From positions 1-16,900 of the forward strand of contig NZ_QFQZ01000092.1 of NCBI RefSeq assembly GCF_003243465.1: 16,900 nt of DNA, written 5' to 3'. Position numbers and translations under genes: made by a program. Under the pieces are notes generated by a model. It worked only from the letters and a program-made list of their open reading frames with translations, was not told the origin of the DNA and made no database searches. The DNA comes from Caulobacter segnis (GTDB lineage: Bacteria; Pseudomonadota; Alphaproteobacteria; Caulobacterales; Caulobacteraceae). How positions within the stretch are numbered: the stretch's first letter is position 1; the number at the start of each line of letters is the position of its first letter. Positions 5,809 to 13,962 of the stretch are shown here, piece after piece.

Positions 5809-6298
5809 GTCCGTCACCGCCAGCGTTTCCATCAGGCCCGCCACGCCCGCCGACGCGGCCCTGATCCATCAATTCATCCTTGATCTCGCCGAGTATGAAA
5901 AGCTGCTCGAGACGGTCGAGGCGACGCAAGCCGACACCGAGGCGGCGCTGTTCGGCGCCCAGCCGCGCGCCTTCGCCGACATCGCCGAGCTGGACGGCGA
6001 GCCGGTCGGCTTCGCCCTGTGGTTCTACAACTACTCGACCTTCGTCGGCCGCCACGGGATCTATCTGGAGGACCTGTTCGTGCGGCCCGCGGCGCGCGGG
6101 GCCGGGGCCGGCAAGGCGCTGCTGGCCAACCTTGCCAAGCGCTGCGTCGAGGAAGGCCTCGGCCGCCTGGAGTGGTCGGTCCTCGACTGGAACGCGCCGT
6201 CGATCGCCTTCTATGACAGCCTCGGCGCGGCCTCGATGGACGAGTGGATCATCCGCCGGATGACCGGCGAGGCGCTGAGGAAGCTGGCCGAGGCCTGA
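5807..6298 (+). CDS. GNAT N-acetyltransferase, SSAT-like
   Basis: 163 residues. Single GNAT domain resembling the spermidine/spermine and thialysine acetyltransferase group: IRPATPADAALI at the N-terminus, GIYLEDLFVRP strand (84-94), acetyl-CoA pyrophosphate loop RGAGAGKA (97-104), and WSVLDWNAPSIAFYDSLGA (123-141) with Tyr136 as likely general acid. It would transfer acetyl from acetyl-CoA to an amine; the substrate is not determinable here. ATG at 5807; the ribosome-binding site is weak. The stop is 3 bp from the stop of the convergent MFS gene, leaving no room for a terminator between them. Confidence 0.9.
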   Translation: MSVTASVSIRPATPADAALIHQFILDLAEYEKLLETVEATQADTEAALFGAQPRAFADIAELDGEPVGFALWFYNYSTFVGRHGIYLEDLFVRPAARGAGAGKALLANLAKRCVEEGLGRLEWSVLDWNAPSIAFYDSLGAASMDEWIIRRMTGEALRKLAEA

Positions 6299-6301
6299 CG
6301 C

Positions 6302-7570
6302 CTACTCCAGCCGATCGGCCTTGCGCAGCTCGGGGAACAGGAAGGCCCAAATCCCCGTGACCGCCATGGCCCCGATCCCGCCGAACACCGCCGCGCCGAC
6401 GGGACCCAGCAGCCAGGCCGCCGCGCCGCTCTCGACCTCGCCCAGTTCGTTGGAGGCGCTGATGAACACGCCCGAGACGGCGGCGACGCGGCCGCGCATG
6501 GCGTCGGGCGTCACGATCTGCACCAGGGTCTGGCGGACATAAACGGACAGCATGTCCGCGCCGCCCAGCACGGCCAGCGCGCCCACCGACAGCCACTCCA
6601 GCCGGGAGAGGCCGAAGACCACGGTCGCCAGGCCGAAGACGGCCACGCCCGAGAACATGATCAGGCCGGCGTTGCGGCGGATCGGGTTGGCGGCGAGGTA
6701 GAGGCCGACCAGGGTGGCCCCGATCGCCGGCGAGGCGCGCAGCAGGCCAAAGCCGCCGGGACCGATGTGGAGCACGTCCTTGGCGAACACCGGCAGCAGG
6801 GCGGTCGCGCCGCCCAGGATCACCGCGAACAGGTCCAGCGAGATCGAGCCGAAGACGATCTTGTTGTTCCAGACGTAGGCGAGGCCCTCCTTGATCAGCT
6901 CCATGCGCGAGCCGGGCTGCTGTTCGGGCTTGGTGGGCTTGCGGATCAAGAGGGCCAGCAGGGCCGCGAAGAGATAGAGGCCGAACGAGACCCCGAAGGC
7001 CAGGGCCGGTGAATGGATCAGCAGCAGGCCGCCCAGCGCCGGGCCGACGATCGATCCCGACTGCCAGGACAGGGAGTTCCAGGCGATGGCGCGCGGCAGC
7101 AGGGGCCGCGGCACCAGCATCGGGCCCATGGCGCTGCTGGCCGGCGAGAGGAAGGCGCGGCTGGCGCCGAACATCACCGAGATGGCGAAGATCGGCCACA
7201 GCTGGTGCGAGCCCGTCAGGGCCAGGATCATCAGGACGGCGGCGCTGACGGCGTCGAGCGCCAGGGTCAGGGCCACGATCAGCTTGCGCGTCCGCCGGTC
7301 CGCCGTCTCGCCGGCCACCAGGGTCAGCAGGAACAGCGGCAGGAACTGCGCCAGGCCGATCATGCTGACCAGGAAGGCCGACTCGCCGACCGACTTGGTC
7401 ATGCGGGCGATCGCATAGACCTGCCAGCCTAGCGCCACCGACTGGACTTGCACCCCCAGGGTCGAGCTGAACCGGGCCACCCAGAACAGGAGGAAGTCAC
7501 GCTCCCGCAACAGGGCGCGGGTAGAGGTGTCGGGGGCGGGGCCAGTGTCGGCTGAAGCGGGGTCGGACAT
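6302..7570 (-). CDS. MFS transporter, enterobactin-exporter (EntS)-like
   Basis: 422-residue inner-membrane major facilitator protein with about 12 hydrophobic segments. Seen: loop 2-3 motif A G88-E-T-A-DRRTRK (88-96), RDFLLFWVARFSSTLGVQVQSVALGWQVY near the N-terminus, and the RGRVAAVSGVFISASNELGEVESG segment before the last helices. These are typical of the DHA3 branch that includes EntS, so drug or siderophore export is possible; no siderophore genes are nearby. I chose the ATG at 7570 because the preceding 12 codons look like untranslated sequence; no clear Shine-Dalgarno is seen. It is divergent from the GNAT gene at 7777 and convergent with the one ending at 6298. Confidence 0.9.
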   Translation of the reverse strand: MSDPASADTGPAPDTSTRALLRERDFLLFWVARFSSTLGVQVQSVALGWQVYAIARMTKSVGESAFLVSMIGLAQFLPLFLLTLVAGETADRRTRKLIVALTLALDAVSAAVLMILALTGSHQLWPIFAISVMFGASRAFLSPASSAMGPMLVPRPLLPRAIAWNSLSWQSGSIVGPALGGLLLIHSPALAFGVSFGLYLFAALLALLIRKPTKPEQQPGSRMELIKEGLAYVWNNKIVFGSISLDLFAVILGGATALLPVFAKDVLHIGPGGFGLLRASPAIGATLVGLYLAANPIRRNAGLIMFSGVAVFGLATVVFGLSRLEWLSVGALAVLGGADMLSVYVRQTLVQIVTPDAMRGRVAAVSGVFISASNELGEVESGAAAWLLGPVGAAVFGGIGAMAVTGIWAFLFPELRKADRLE

Positions 7571-7611
7571 CGGCCCGCACCATAGGGCGAAGCTCCCGCG
7601 CCGCAACGTTA

Positions 7612-7640
7612 TTGACCTGGAAAAGTCTTGGCCCTACAGC
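7612..7640 (+). promoter_or_regulatory. Candidate sigma-73 promoter for the 7777-11583 gene run
   Basis: TTGACCTG (7612-7619), 13 nt, then CCTACAGC (7633-7640), against TTGaCgcS-N10-14-GCTANAWC: about 6 of 8 in each half with allowed spacing. It would give a leader of about 130 nt containing a small hairpin at 7717-7742 (CTCCC/GGGAG with an inner CGCG/CGCG). Confidence 0.4.
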
Positions 7641-7776
7641 GCGCGCACCAAATGGAGGTCTCAGGGCATGCGACGCCTGCGACGAATGCTGCGCGAACGC
7701 GCCACGATCTGAACCTCTCCCCTCGCGCCTTCGCGTCGGGAGCCGCCCGACGTTCTTCCGCATTCCCCGAAGGCCG

Positions 7777-8322
7777 ATGACCTCCGTTCCGCAAACCCTT
7801 CCTGTTCCGCCCGCCTATCCGCCCCTGGTCCTGGAGACCCCGGCGATGGAGGCGTCCGTCACCGCCCTGATCGACCGGGTGTTCGGCCCCGGCCGCTTCG
7901 CCAAGTCGTCCGAGCGCCTGCGCGAGGGCAACACCCTGCTGGCCGACTGCTCGTTCGTCGCCCTCCGCGACGGGCGGCCGGTCGGCTGCTGCCGCATGTG
8001 GCCGGTGACGATCGGCGGCGAGCCTGTCGCCTTCCTCGGTCCGCTGGCCGTCGATCCCGACGAGCGCAGCGCTGGCCTGGGCCAGGCCCTGGTCGAGAGC
8101 GCCTGCGAGGCCGCCCGCGCGGCGGGTTGGCGCGCCGTGCTGCTGGTCGGCGACGGCCCCTATTTCGGCCGGATCGGCTTCACCAACGCCCACACGGCCG
8201 GCGTGGTCATGCCAGGGCCGGTGGACCAGCGCCGCGTGCTGCTGTTGCCCCTGCGGCAAGGCGGCGACGAAGGGCTCTCGGGGCTGGTCGCCATCGCGCC
8301 GGGAGCCCGCGCGACGTCATGA
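7777..8322 (+). CDS. GNAT N-acetyltransferase, YhbS-like
   Basis: 181 residues, one GNAT domain. Seen: substrate-side strand GRPVGCCRMWPVTIGG, the motif A block FLGPLAVDPDERSAGLGQALVE (87-108) with the acetyl-CoA loop, and LVGDGPYFGRIGF (123-135), the signature of the YhbS-type predicted acetyltransferases. Substrate unknown. I chose the ATG at 7777: GAAGG lies 4 nt upstream, and homology starts soon after. First gene of a plus-strand run, with a 39-bp gap to the DUF1285 gene. Confidence 0.9.
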   Translation: MTSVPQTLPVPPAYPPLVLETPAMEASVTALIDRVFGPGRFAKSSERLREGNTLLADCSFVALRDGRPVGCCRMWPVTIGGEPVAFLGPLAVDPDERSAGLGQALVESACEAARAAGWRAVLLVGDGPYFGRIGFTNAHTAGVVMPGPVDQRRVLLLPLRQGGDEGLSGLVAIAPGARATS

Positions 8323-8361
8323 TCGCTTGAGCCGGACGGCGGGACAGCCTAACTGATCGGT

Positions 8362-8949
8362 ATGACCGACGCACCCGCCGAACCTGGTCTGGCCAAAACG
8401 GGTCTGGAGAGCGTCGCCCAGGCCGCCAAGGACGCGGGGGCCTCCGGCGAACGCGGCCTGCCGCCGGTATGGCTGTGGAATCCGCCTCATTGCGGCGAGA
8501 TCGACATCCGCATCGCCAAGGACGGGACCTGGTTCCACGAGGGCACGCCCATCGGCCGCGAGGCGCTGGTGCGGCTGTTCTCGACCGTGCTGCGCCTCGA
8601 TCCGGACGGCTATCACCTGGTCACGCCCGTCGAGAAGATGAAGATCACGGTCGAGGACGCGCCGTTCATCGCCACGCGCGTCGACCAGGAGGGCGAGGCC
8701 TTGGTCTTCCAGACCAATGTCGGCGACACGGTCGTCGCGGGCCCCGACAACGTCATCCGCGTCGAGATCGACCCGGCCACCGGGGAGCCTCGGCCCTATG
8801 TCCATGTCCGCCGTGGCCTGGAAGCCCTGATCGCCCGCCCGGTCTTCTACGAACTGGTCGAGCTGGCGACGCCGAAGGACGGCGTCTGGGGCGTCAACTC
8901 CAACGGCGCCTTCTTCCCGGTCGCGCCGCCAGGGTCCGCGCCGGCATGA
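8362..8949 (+). CDS. DUF1285 domain protein
   Basis: 195 residues. Matches the DUF1285 family by PPVWLWNPPHCGEIDIRIAKDGTWFHEGTPIGREALVRLFSTVL (about 34-77), the VTPVEKMKITVEDAPF segment, and the closing ARPVFYELVELA. The family is widespread in proteobacteria; structures exist but no function is established. No signal peptide, so probably cytosolic. ATG at 8362 without an obvious Shine-Dalgarno. Its TGA overlaps the ATG of the Nudix gene by 4 bp (ATGA), so the two are almost certainly translated together. DUF1285-Nudix-CCA-enzyme order is, to my knowledge, recurrent in alphaproteobacteria. Confidence 0.9.
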   Translation: MTDAPAEPGLAKTGLESVAQAAKDAGASGERGLPPVWLWNPPHCGEIDIRIAKDGTWFHEGTPIGREALVRLFSTVLRLDPDGYHLVTPVEKMKITVEDAPFIATRVDQEGEALVFQTNVGDTVVAGPDNVIRVEIDPATGEPRPYVHVRRGLEALIARPVFYELVELATPKDGVWGVNSNGAFFPVAPPGSAPA

Positions 8950-9596
8950 CGCGAGACGAACGCCGCGCCTGGATCGCCAGCCGCCTCGACCCGATCGATC
9001 AGTATGATCCGAGCCTGGCCAATCCGCTGCGCTCGGACTTCGACCTCAATCCCGGCCTGAAGTTCGACAATCCCCACGCCCTGCGCCCCGCCGCCGTGCT
9101 GGTTGGGCTGATCGAGCACGACGAGGGGCTGACGGTCCTGCTGACCCGACGCTCCGACACCCTGCGCAGCCACACCGGCCAGATCGCCTTCCCCGGCGGC
9201 CGCTGCGATCCCGGCGAGACCCCCTGGGCCACCGCCCTGCGCGAGGCAAACGAAGAGGTGGGCCTGGATCCCGCTTGCGTGACCCTGGCGGGCCTGCTGC
9301 ACGGCTACCAGACGGTGACGGGCTTCCACGTGACGCCGGTGGTCGGCTTCATCGACCCGCGCGCGACCTTCACGCCGAGCCCCGAAGAGGTGGCGGACGT
9401 GTTCGAGACGCCGTTCGAGTTCCTGATGGACCCGGCCAATCACCAACGGCAGCACCGCGAGGCGCCCGGCGGGGTCAAGCGCCACTTCTACGCCATGCCG
9501 TGGAACGACCGCTTCATCTGGGGCGCGACGGCGGGCATGCTGCGCTCGCTGTATGAACGGCTCTATGACGACGCCTCCGAGGCGTTGACGGGCTGA
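8946..9596 (+). CDS. Nudix hydrolase, CoA pyrophosphatase type
   Basis: 216 residues. Complete Nudix box at 85-107 (G85-x5-E91-x7-REANEEVGL), preceded by LLTRRSDTLRSHTGQIAFPGG (65-85), the signature specific to the CoA diphosphatase (NudL/PCD1, UPF0035) group. It likely hydrolyses CoA or acyl-CoA to phosphopantetheine and 3',5'-ADP using Mg2+/Mn2+ bound by E100, E103 and E104. ATG at 8946 overlaps the upstream stop; the next gene starts 14 bp after its stop. Substrate specificity is inferred from the signature only. Confidence 0.92.
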   Translation: MTRDERRAWIASRLDPIDQYDPSLANPLRSDFDLNPGLKFDNPHALRPAAVLVGLIEHDEGLTVLLTRRSDTLRSHTGQIAFPGGRCDPGETPWATALREANEEVGLDPACVTLAGLLHGYQTVTGFHVTPVVGFIDPRATFTPSPEEVADVFETPFEFLMDPANHQRQHREAPGGVKRHFYAMPWNDRFIWGATAGMLRSLYERLYDDASEALTG

Positions 9597-9610
9597 GGGG
9601 AGAACAAGGC

Positions 9611-10861
9611 TTGAGCGGCGTATCGATCGGCGTGCCCCCCTGGATGGCGCTGCCCCAGACGCGGGCGGTGATCGCGGCGCTGGAGGCCGAAGGCGGCGCC
9701 GGCTGCGCCCGCTTCGTCGGTGGGTGCGTCCGCAACGCCCTGATGGCCAAGCCGGTCGATGACGTCGACATCGCCACCACTCTCACGCCGGACCAAACGA
9801 TCGCGGCGGCCGAGCAGGCGGGCCTGCGCGCGGTTCCAACGGGTGTCGAGCATGGGACCGTCACCGTCCTGTCGGGCGGCCGTCCCTACGAGGTCACGAC
9901 CCTGCGCCGCGACGTCGCCACCGACGGCCGCCGGGCGGTGGTGGCCTTCACGACCGACTGGGCCGAGGACGCCCAGCGGCGCGACTTCCGCTTCAACGCC
10001 CTCTACGCGGACGCCGAGGGCACGGTCTACGATCCGGTCGGGCACGGCGTCGAGGACGCCCGCGAGGGGCGCGTGGTCTTCGTCGGCGATCCGATGACCC
10101 GCATCCGCGAGGACTATCTGCGGATCCTGCGCTTCTTCCGCTTCCAGGCCTGGTACGGCCGGGGCGAGCCGGACGCGGACGCCTTGGCCGCCTGCGCGGC
10201 GCTGAAGGACATGCTGCTGGGCGGCACGGCCGAGCGGATCCAGAAGGAGCTGCTGAAGACGCTGGCGGCCGACGATCCGCGGCCCGCCGTCCGCCTGATG
10301 GCCGCCACCGGCGTGCTGGGCGCGATCCTGCCGACCGTGCGGTCGCTGGCCCGCTTCGACGCGCTCGTGGCCATCGAGAGCGAGCAGCTGTTCGAGACCG
10401 ACGCCGTCCTGCGCCTGGCCGCCATGACGCCCGACGACGGGGACGCCAAGGCTCTGGCCGAACGCCTGCGCCTGTCGAACGCCGAGCGCGACCGCATTGT
10501 CGCCGCCAAGGCCGAAGGGCCCAAGATCGTCTCGTGGATGAGCCCGCGCGAGGCGCGCCGGGCTATCTACGCCCTGGGCCAGAGCGCCTTCCGCGACCAG
10601 GTCAAGCTGGCCTGGGCCAGCGCCGAGCGCGCCTCTACCACGCCCCAGTGGCGCGCGCTGCTGGCGCTGGCCGAAACCTGGACTCCGCCCGCCTTGCCCT
10701 TGACCGGCGAGGAGATCCTGAAGGCCGGCGTGCCCAAGGGGCCGATGGTCGGCAAGGTGATGCGCGAGGTCGAGCTCTGGTGGATCGACCACGACTTCAT
10801 CGACGACAAGTTCAGCGTCATCGAACGCCTGAAGGCCGTCGCCCAGGGCATGGTGTACTGA
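9611..10861 (+). CDS. cca: CCA-adding enzyme / poly(A) polymerase family tRNA nucleotidyltransferase
   Basis: 416 residues, class II nucleotidyltransferase. Seen: FVGGCVRNAL (35-44) with the GG and Arg of the nucleotide pocket, metal-binding DVD (51-53), the template motif RRDF..NAL (123-131) that dictates C and A addition, and EDYLRILRFFRF (167-178), with a helical tRNA-binding C-terminus. It builds or repairs the 3' CCA of tRNA. Members of this group can be CCA-adding or poly(A)-adding, which cannot be separated by eye. I chose the TTG start at 9611: GGGGAG lies 8 nt upstream. The first in-frame ATG (9644) is 11 codons later and has no ribosome-binding site. Confidence 0.9.
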   Translation: MSGVSIGVPPWMALPQTRAVIAALEAEGGAGCARFVGGCVRNALMAKPVDDVDIATTLTPDQTIAAAEQAGLRAVPTGVEHGTVTVLSGGRPYEVTTLRRDVATDGRRAVVAFTTDWAEDAQRRDFRFNALYADAEGTVYDPVGHGVEDAREGRVVFVGDPMTRIREDYLRILRFFRFQAWYGRGEPDADALAACAALKDMLLGGTAERIQKELLKTLAADDPRPAVRLMAATGVLGAILPTVRSLARFDALVAIESEQLFETDAVLRLAAMTPDDGDAKALAERLRLSNAERDRIVAAKAEGPKIVSWMSPREARRAIYALGQSAFRDQVKLAWASAERASTTPQWRALLALAETWTPPALPLTGEEILKAGVPKGPMVGKVMREVELWWIDHDFIDDKFSVIERLKAVAQGMVY

Positions 10862-10881
10862 ACCAGATGACGGAGGCGCGC

Positions 10882-11583
10882 TTGAAGATCGGCCTGCTGG
10901 AAACCGGCGAACCGCCGGGCGACCTGCTGAAGACCTACGGCGGCTACGGCGCGATGTTCGAGGCGCTGCTGGGGCCAGGCCATGTCTACCGCACCTACGA
11001 CGTCCAGCGCGGCGAGCTGCCGGCGGACCCGGCCGAGAACGACGCCTATGTGATCACCGGCTCGGCGGCGGGCGTTTACGACCCTCTGCCGTGGATCGAG
11101 CCGTTGAAGGCCTTCCTGCGCCAGGCCAAGGGCGAGACGCCGCTGGTCGGCGTGTGCTTCGGCCACCAGATCATGGCCGAGGCGTTTGGCGGCAAGGTCG
11201 TCAAGTCCGACAAGGGCTGGGGCGTCGGGCTGCATGCCTATGAGGTCACCGATCCCGCGCCGTGGATGGACGGCGCTCCGGTCGTGGCCGTGCCCGCCTC
11301 GCACCAGGATCAGGTCGTCGCGCTTCCGGAGGGCGCCCGCGTACTGGGCGGCAGCGCCTTCACACCCTACGGCATCCTGTCCTACGACGACGCCAAGGCG
11401 ATCTCGATGCAGTTCCACCCGGAGTTCGATCCGGCCTACGCCAAGGCCCTGATCGAGGCCCGGCGCGGCACGCGGTTCACCGACGAGCAGGCCGACGCCG
11501 CGCTCGTCACGCTGGGGCAGGCGAACGATCGGGCGCGGATGGCCGAGTGGATCAACCGCTTCCTGGCCCAGGCGAAGGCCTGA
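10882..11583 (+). CDS. Class I glutamine amidotransferase (GMP-synthase-like domain)
   Basis: 233 residues, a stand-alone class I glutaminase domain. Seen: nucleophile Cys92 in VGVCFGHQIMA, and His179-x-Glu181 in MQFHPEF, completing the triad. AYVITGSAAGVYD and PASHQDQV match the GMP-synthase-like amidotransferase subgroup. It is not a full GuaA: the ATP-pyrophosphatase part is missing, so it releases ammonia for, or acts on, an unknown partner, for example a gamma-glutamyl compound. I prefer the TTG at 10882 because GGAGG lies 5 nt upstream and the protein then begins MKIGLLETG; the ATG at 10867 (5 codons earlier) lacks a Shine-Dalgarno. Its TGA directly abuts the stop of convergent hemF. 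Confidence 0.88.
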   Translation: MKIGLLETGEPPGDLLKTYGGYGAMFEALLGPGHVYRTYDVQRGELPADPAENDAYVITGSAAGVYDPLPWIEPLKAFLRQAKGETPLVGVCFGHQIMAEAFGGKVVKSDKGWGVGLHAYEVTDPAPWMDGAPVVAVPASHQDQVVALPEGARVLGGSAFTPYGILSYDDAKAISMQFHPEFDPAYAKALIEARRGTRFTDEQADAALVTLGQANDRARMAEWINRFLAQAKA

Positions 11584-12471
11584 TCAGGGCCACTTCACCG
11601 CCGGCGGCATGGAGCTGAGGATCGACTCGACATTGCCGCCGGTCTTGAGGCCGAAGGTCGTGCCGCGGTCGTAGAGCAGGTTGAACTCGACATAGCGGCC
11701 GCGCTGGACCAACTGCTGCTCGCGCTCGTCGGCGGTCCAGGCCTCGCCCATCCGGCGACGCACCAGGGTCGGATAGATCTCCAGGAAGGCGCGGCCGACG
11801 TCCTGGGTGAAGGCGAAGTCGCGCGCCCAGTCGCCGCTGTCGTGGTGATCGTAGAAGATGCCGCCGATCCCGCGCGGCTCGTTGCGGTGCGGTAGGAAGA
11901 AGTACTCGTCGCACCAGGCCTTGTACTTGGCGTGCCAGGCCGGATCGTACTTGTCGCAGGCCCGCTGGTAGGCGGCGTGGAAGTCGATGGCGTCGGGGAA
12001 GTCCTGCTGGCGCTGGTAGCCGAGCAGGGGCGTCAGGTCGCCGCCGCCGCCGAACCAAGTCTTGGTCGTGGCGATGAAGCGGGTGTTCATGTGCACGGCC
12101 GGCACGCGCGGATTGGTCATGTGCGCGATCAGGCTGACGCCGGTGGCGAAGAATCGCGGGTCCTGGTCGGCGCCCGGCATGTTCTTGGCCATTTCGGGGG
12201 TGAAGGTCCCGTGCACCGTCGAGACGTGGACGCCGACCTTCTCGAACAGGCGCCCGTGCATCATGCCCATGACCCCGCCGCCGCCGGCCTCGCGCGTCCA
12301 GGCCTTCTTCTCGAAGCGGCCAGGCGCGCCGGGATAGAGGTCCGCCGGGGCCTCGTCCTCCAGGCGTTCGAACGCGGCGCAGATCTGGTCGCGCAGGCTT
12401 TCGAACCACGCCCGGGCGCGGGCCTTCTTCTCGTCGAGGCTCAGGCCGTCGAGGTCTTGTTCGGTGCTCAT
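11584..12471 (-). CDS. hemF: Oxygen-dependent coproporphyrinogen III oxidase
   Basis: Oxidative decarboxylation of coproporphyrinogen III to protoporphyrinogen IX using O2, late in haem synthesis; cytosolic. 295 residues, normal length. Seen: VHMNTRFIATTKTWFGGGGDLTP (126-148), RNEPRGIGGIFYD (196-208, PROSITE-type signature), and the C-terminal RYVEFNLLYDRGTTFGLKTGG with ESILSSMPP (259-290). ATG at 12471 has a weak purine-rich GGCGAG just upstream. Divergent from the thiolase at 12598 across 126 bp. Its presence fits an aerobic organism. Confidence 0.96.
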   Translation of the reverse strand: MSTEQDLDGLSLDEKKARARAWFESLRDQICAAFERLEDEAPADLYPGAPGRFEKKAWTREAGGGGVMGMMHGRLFEKVGVHVSTVHGTFTPEMAKNMPGADQDPRFFATGVSLIAHMTNPRVPAVHMNTRFIATTKTWFGGGGDLTPLLGYQRQQDFPDAIDFHAAYQRACDKYDPAWHAKYKAWCDEYFFLPHRNEPRGIGGIFYDHHDSGDWARDFAFTQDVGRAFLEIYPTLVRRRMGEAWTADEREQQLVQRGRYVEFNLLYDRGTTFGLKTGGNVESILSSMPPAVKWP

Positions 12472-12597
12472 GCTCGCCGATTAAGCCGCTCGGGGCGCGC
12501 GTGCAAAGACCCAAGTCGCCGGCGCGGCGAAATTCGACAAGCGGCGGGGGGCGATCCCATATAGGGCGGAGACCGTCCTCGCTCCGGAGCTTTCGCC

Positions 12598-13878
12598 ATG
12601 GCCGTCGCTTCCTCCCCCTCCTCAGGCGTTTGGCTCGCGGCCGGGGTGCGCACCCCGTTCGCCAAGGTCGATGGCGCGCTGGCCGGCCATGACGCGATCG
12701 GCCTGTCGGTCCCGGTGGTCAAGGCGATGCTGGCCAGGGCCAAGCCGGACTTCGCCATCTGGGGCACGGTCATCCCGAACCTGACCTGGAGCAACCTGGC
12801 GCGCGAGGTGCTGCTGGACGCCGGCGGCGACCCGACCATCCCGGCCTTCTCGACCGTGATGGCCTGCTCGACCAGCATGATCGGCGCGATCGAGGCGGCC
12901 GGCATGGTCGACGGACGCGGCCGGGATCTCGCCTTGGTCGGCGGGGTCGAGAGCATGAGCCGTGTGCAGCTGGGCCTGTCGGTCGCCCTCTCGGACTGGA
13001 TCCGCAAGTTCCAGAACGCCAAGACCGGCCAGCAGCGGCTGGCGGCGCTCGGCGCGCTGAACCTCAAGGACGTGCGACTGTTCATTCCGAAGGTGGTCAA
13101 CCGCGTTACTGGCCTGTCGATGGGCGAGCACACCGAGATCACCGCCAAGGAATGGAACCTCTCCCGCGCCGACCAGGACGCCATCGCCCTGGCGAGCCAC
13201 CAAGGGGCGGTGAAGGGCTGGGAGAGCGGCTTTTTCGATGACCTGGTCATCCCCGTCGGCGAGGCCAAGCGCGACAGCATCCCGCGCAAGGACACCTCGC
13301 TGGAGAAGCTGGCCAAGCTGGGGCCCGCCTTCGACCGGACCAGCGGCCAGGGCACGCTGACGGCGGGCAACTCCTCGCCCCTGACCGATGGCGCGGCGGC
13401 GGTCTGGGTGGGGTCGGCGGCGGGCATGGCGCGCTTGCCGGGCGAGACGCCCAAGGTGCGGCTGGTCGACTACGAGGTGACCTCGATCGACCTGCGCCAC
13501 GAAGGGCTCCTGATGGCCCCGGCCTATGGCGTGCCGCGGATGCTGGCGCGCAACGGCCTGACCTATGCCGACATCGGCCTGTGGGAGATTCACGAGGCCT
13601 TCGCCGCCCAGGTGCTGTCGCACATCGCCGCCTGGGAGAGCGCCAAGTTCCTGAGCGACAAGGCCGGCGTGGCCACGCCGATGGGCGCCTTCCCGCGCGA
13701 GCGGATGAACCCCAACGGCGGCAGCCTGGCGCTGGGCCATCCGTTCGGCGCCACCGGCGCGCGGATCCTCAGCCAGACGGTCAAGGAACTGGCCTCGCGG
13801 CCCAAGGGCGAACGCGCCATCGTCAGCATCTGCGCCGACGGCGGCCAGGGCACGATGATGTTGTTGGAGAGCGCCTAG
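12598..13878 (+). CDS. Thiolase family acetyl-CoA acyltransferase (FadI-like)
   Basis: 426 residues. Seen: acyl-accepting Cys90 in VMACSTSMIGAIEA, HEAFAAQ with His332, GHPFGATGAR with His381, and the second catalytic Cys412 in SICADGGQG. The sequence between (GEHTEITAKEWNLSRADQDAIA) and the overall length are closer to the FadI/trifunctional-beta long-chain thiolases than to PhaA-type enzymes. It likely cleaves 3-ketoacyl-CoA in fatty-acid oxidation. No FadJ-type partner gene adjoins it, so it may act alone or with a distant partner. ATG at 12598 with GGAG 8 nt upstream. No clear promoter was recognised in the 126-bp gap shared with hemF. Confidence 0.9.
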   Translation: MAVASSPSSGVWLAAGVRTPFAKVDGALAGHDAIGLSVPVVKAMLARAKPDFAIWGTVIPNLTWSNLAREVLLDAGGDPTIPAFSTVMACSTSMIGAIEAAGMVDGRGRDLALVGGVESMSRVQLGLSVALSDWIRKFQNAKTGQQRLAALGALNLKDVRLFIPKVVNRVTGLSMGEHTEITAKEWNLSRADQDAIALASHQGAVKGWESGFFDDLVIPVGEAKRDSIPRKDTSLEKLAKLGPAFDRTSGQGTLTAGNSSPLTDGAAAVWVGSAAGMARLPGETPKVRLVDYEVTSIDLRHEGLLMAPAYGVPRMLARNGLTYADIGLWEIHEAFAAQVLSHIAAWESAKFLSDKAGVATPMGAFPRERMNPNGGSLALGHPFGATGARILSQTVKELASRPKGERAIVSICADGGQGTMMLLESA

Positions 13879-13893
13879 ATCTCTCTCTCGGCG

Positions 13894-13962
13894 TCAGGTC
13901 AGCGCCGTAAAGATCAGGGCCACGACGGTGACATCGAAGATGCGGATGGCGAGAGACAGCAT
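13894..13962 (-). CDS. Possible 22-residue hydrophobic small protein
   Basis: ATG at 13962, TGA at 13896-13894, in the 171-bp gap between the thiolase and the small hypothetical gene. The product is a single hydrophobic stretch (SLAIRIFDVTVVALIFTALT) that would span a membrane. The frame stays open upstream to 14043, with a TTG at 14001 giving 35 residues and a basic segment (LLDRSRTQRREPV) before the hydrophobic part, i.e. the charge layout of a small membrane protein. No convincing Shine-Dalgarno at either start, and no homology can be claimed. Confidence 0.22.
   Translation of the reverse strand: MLSLAIRIFDVTVVALIFTALT

Noticed and set aside
7612..7776. Upstream in-frame extension of the YhbS-like acetyltransferase
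   Set aside because: Starts with a TTG that is part of the promoter match, has no ribosome-binding site, and its translation does not resemble the family; the ATG at 7777 has GAAGG.
9563..10792. Long minus-strand open frame opposite the CCA-family gene
   Set aside because: Low-complexity Gly/Arg/Val/Gln translation with no motif; shadow of the real plus-strand gene.
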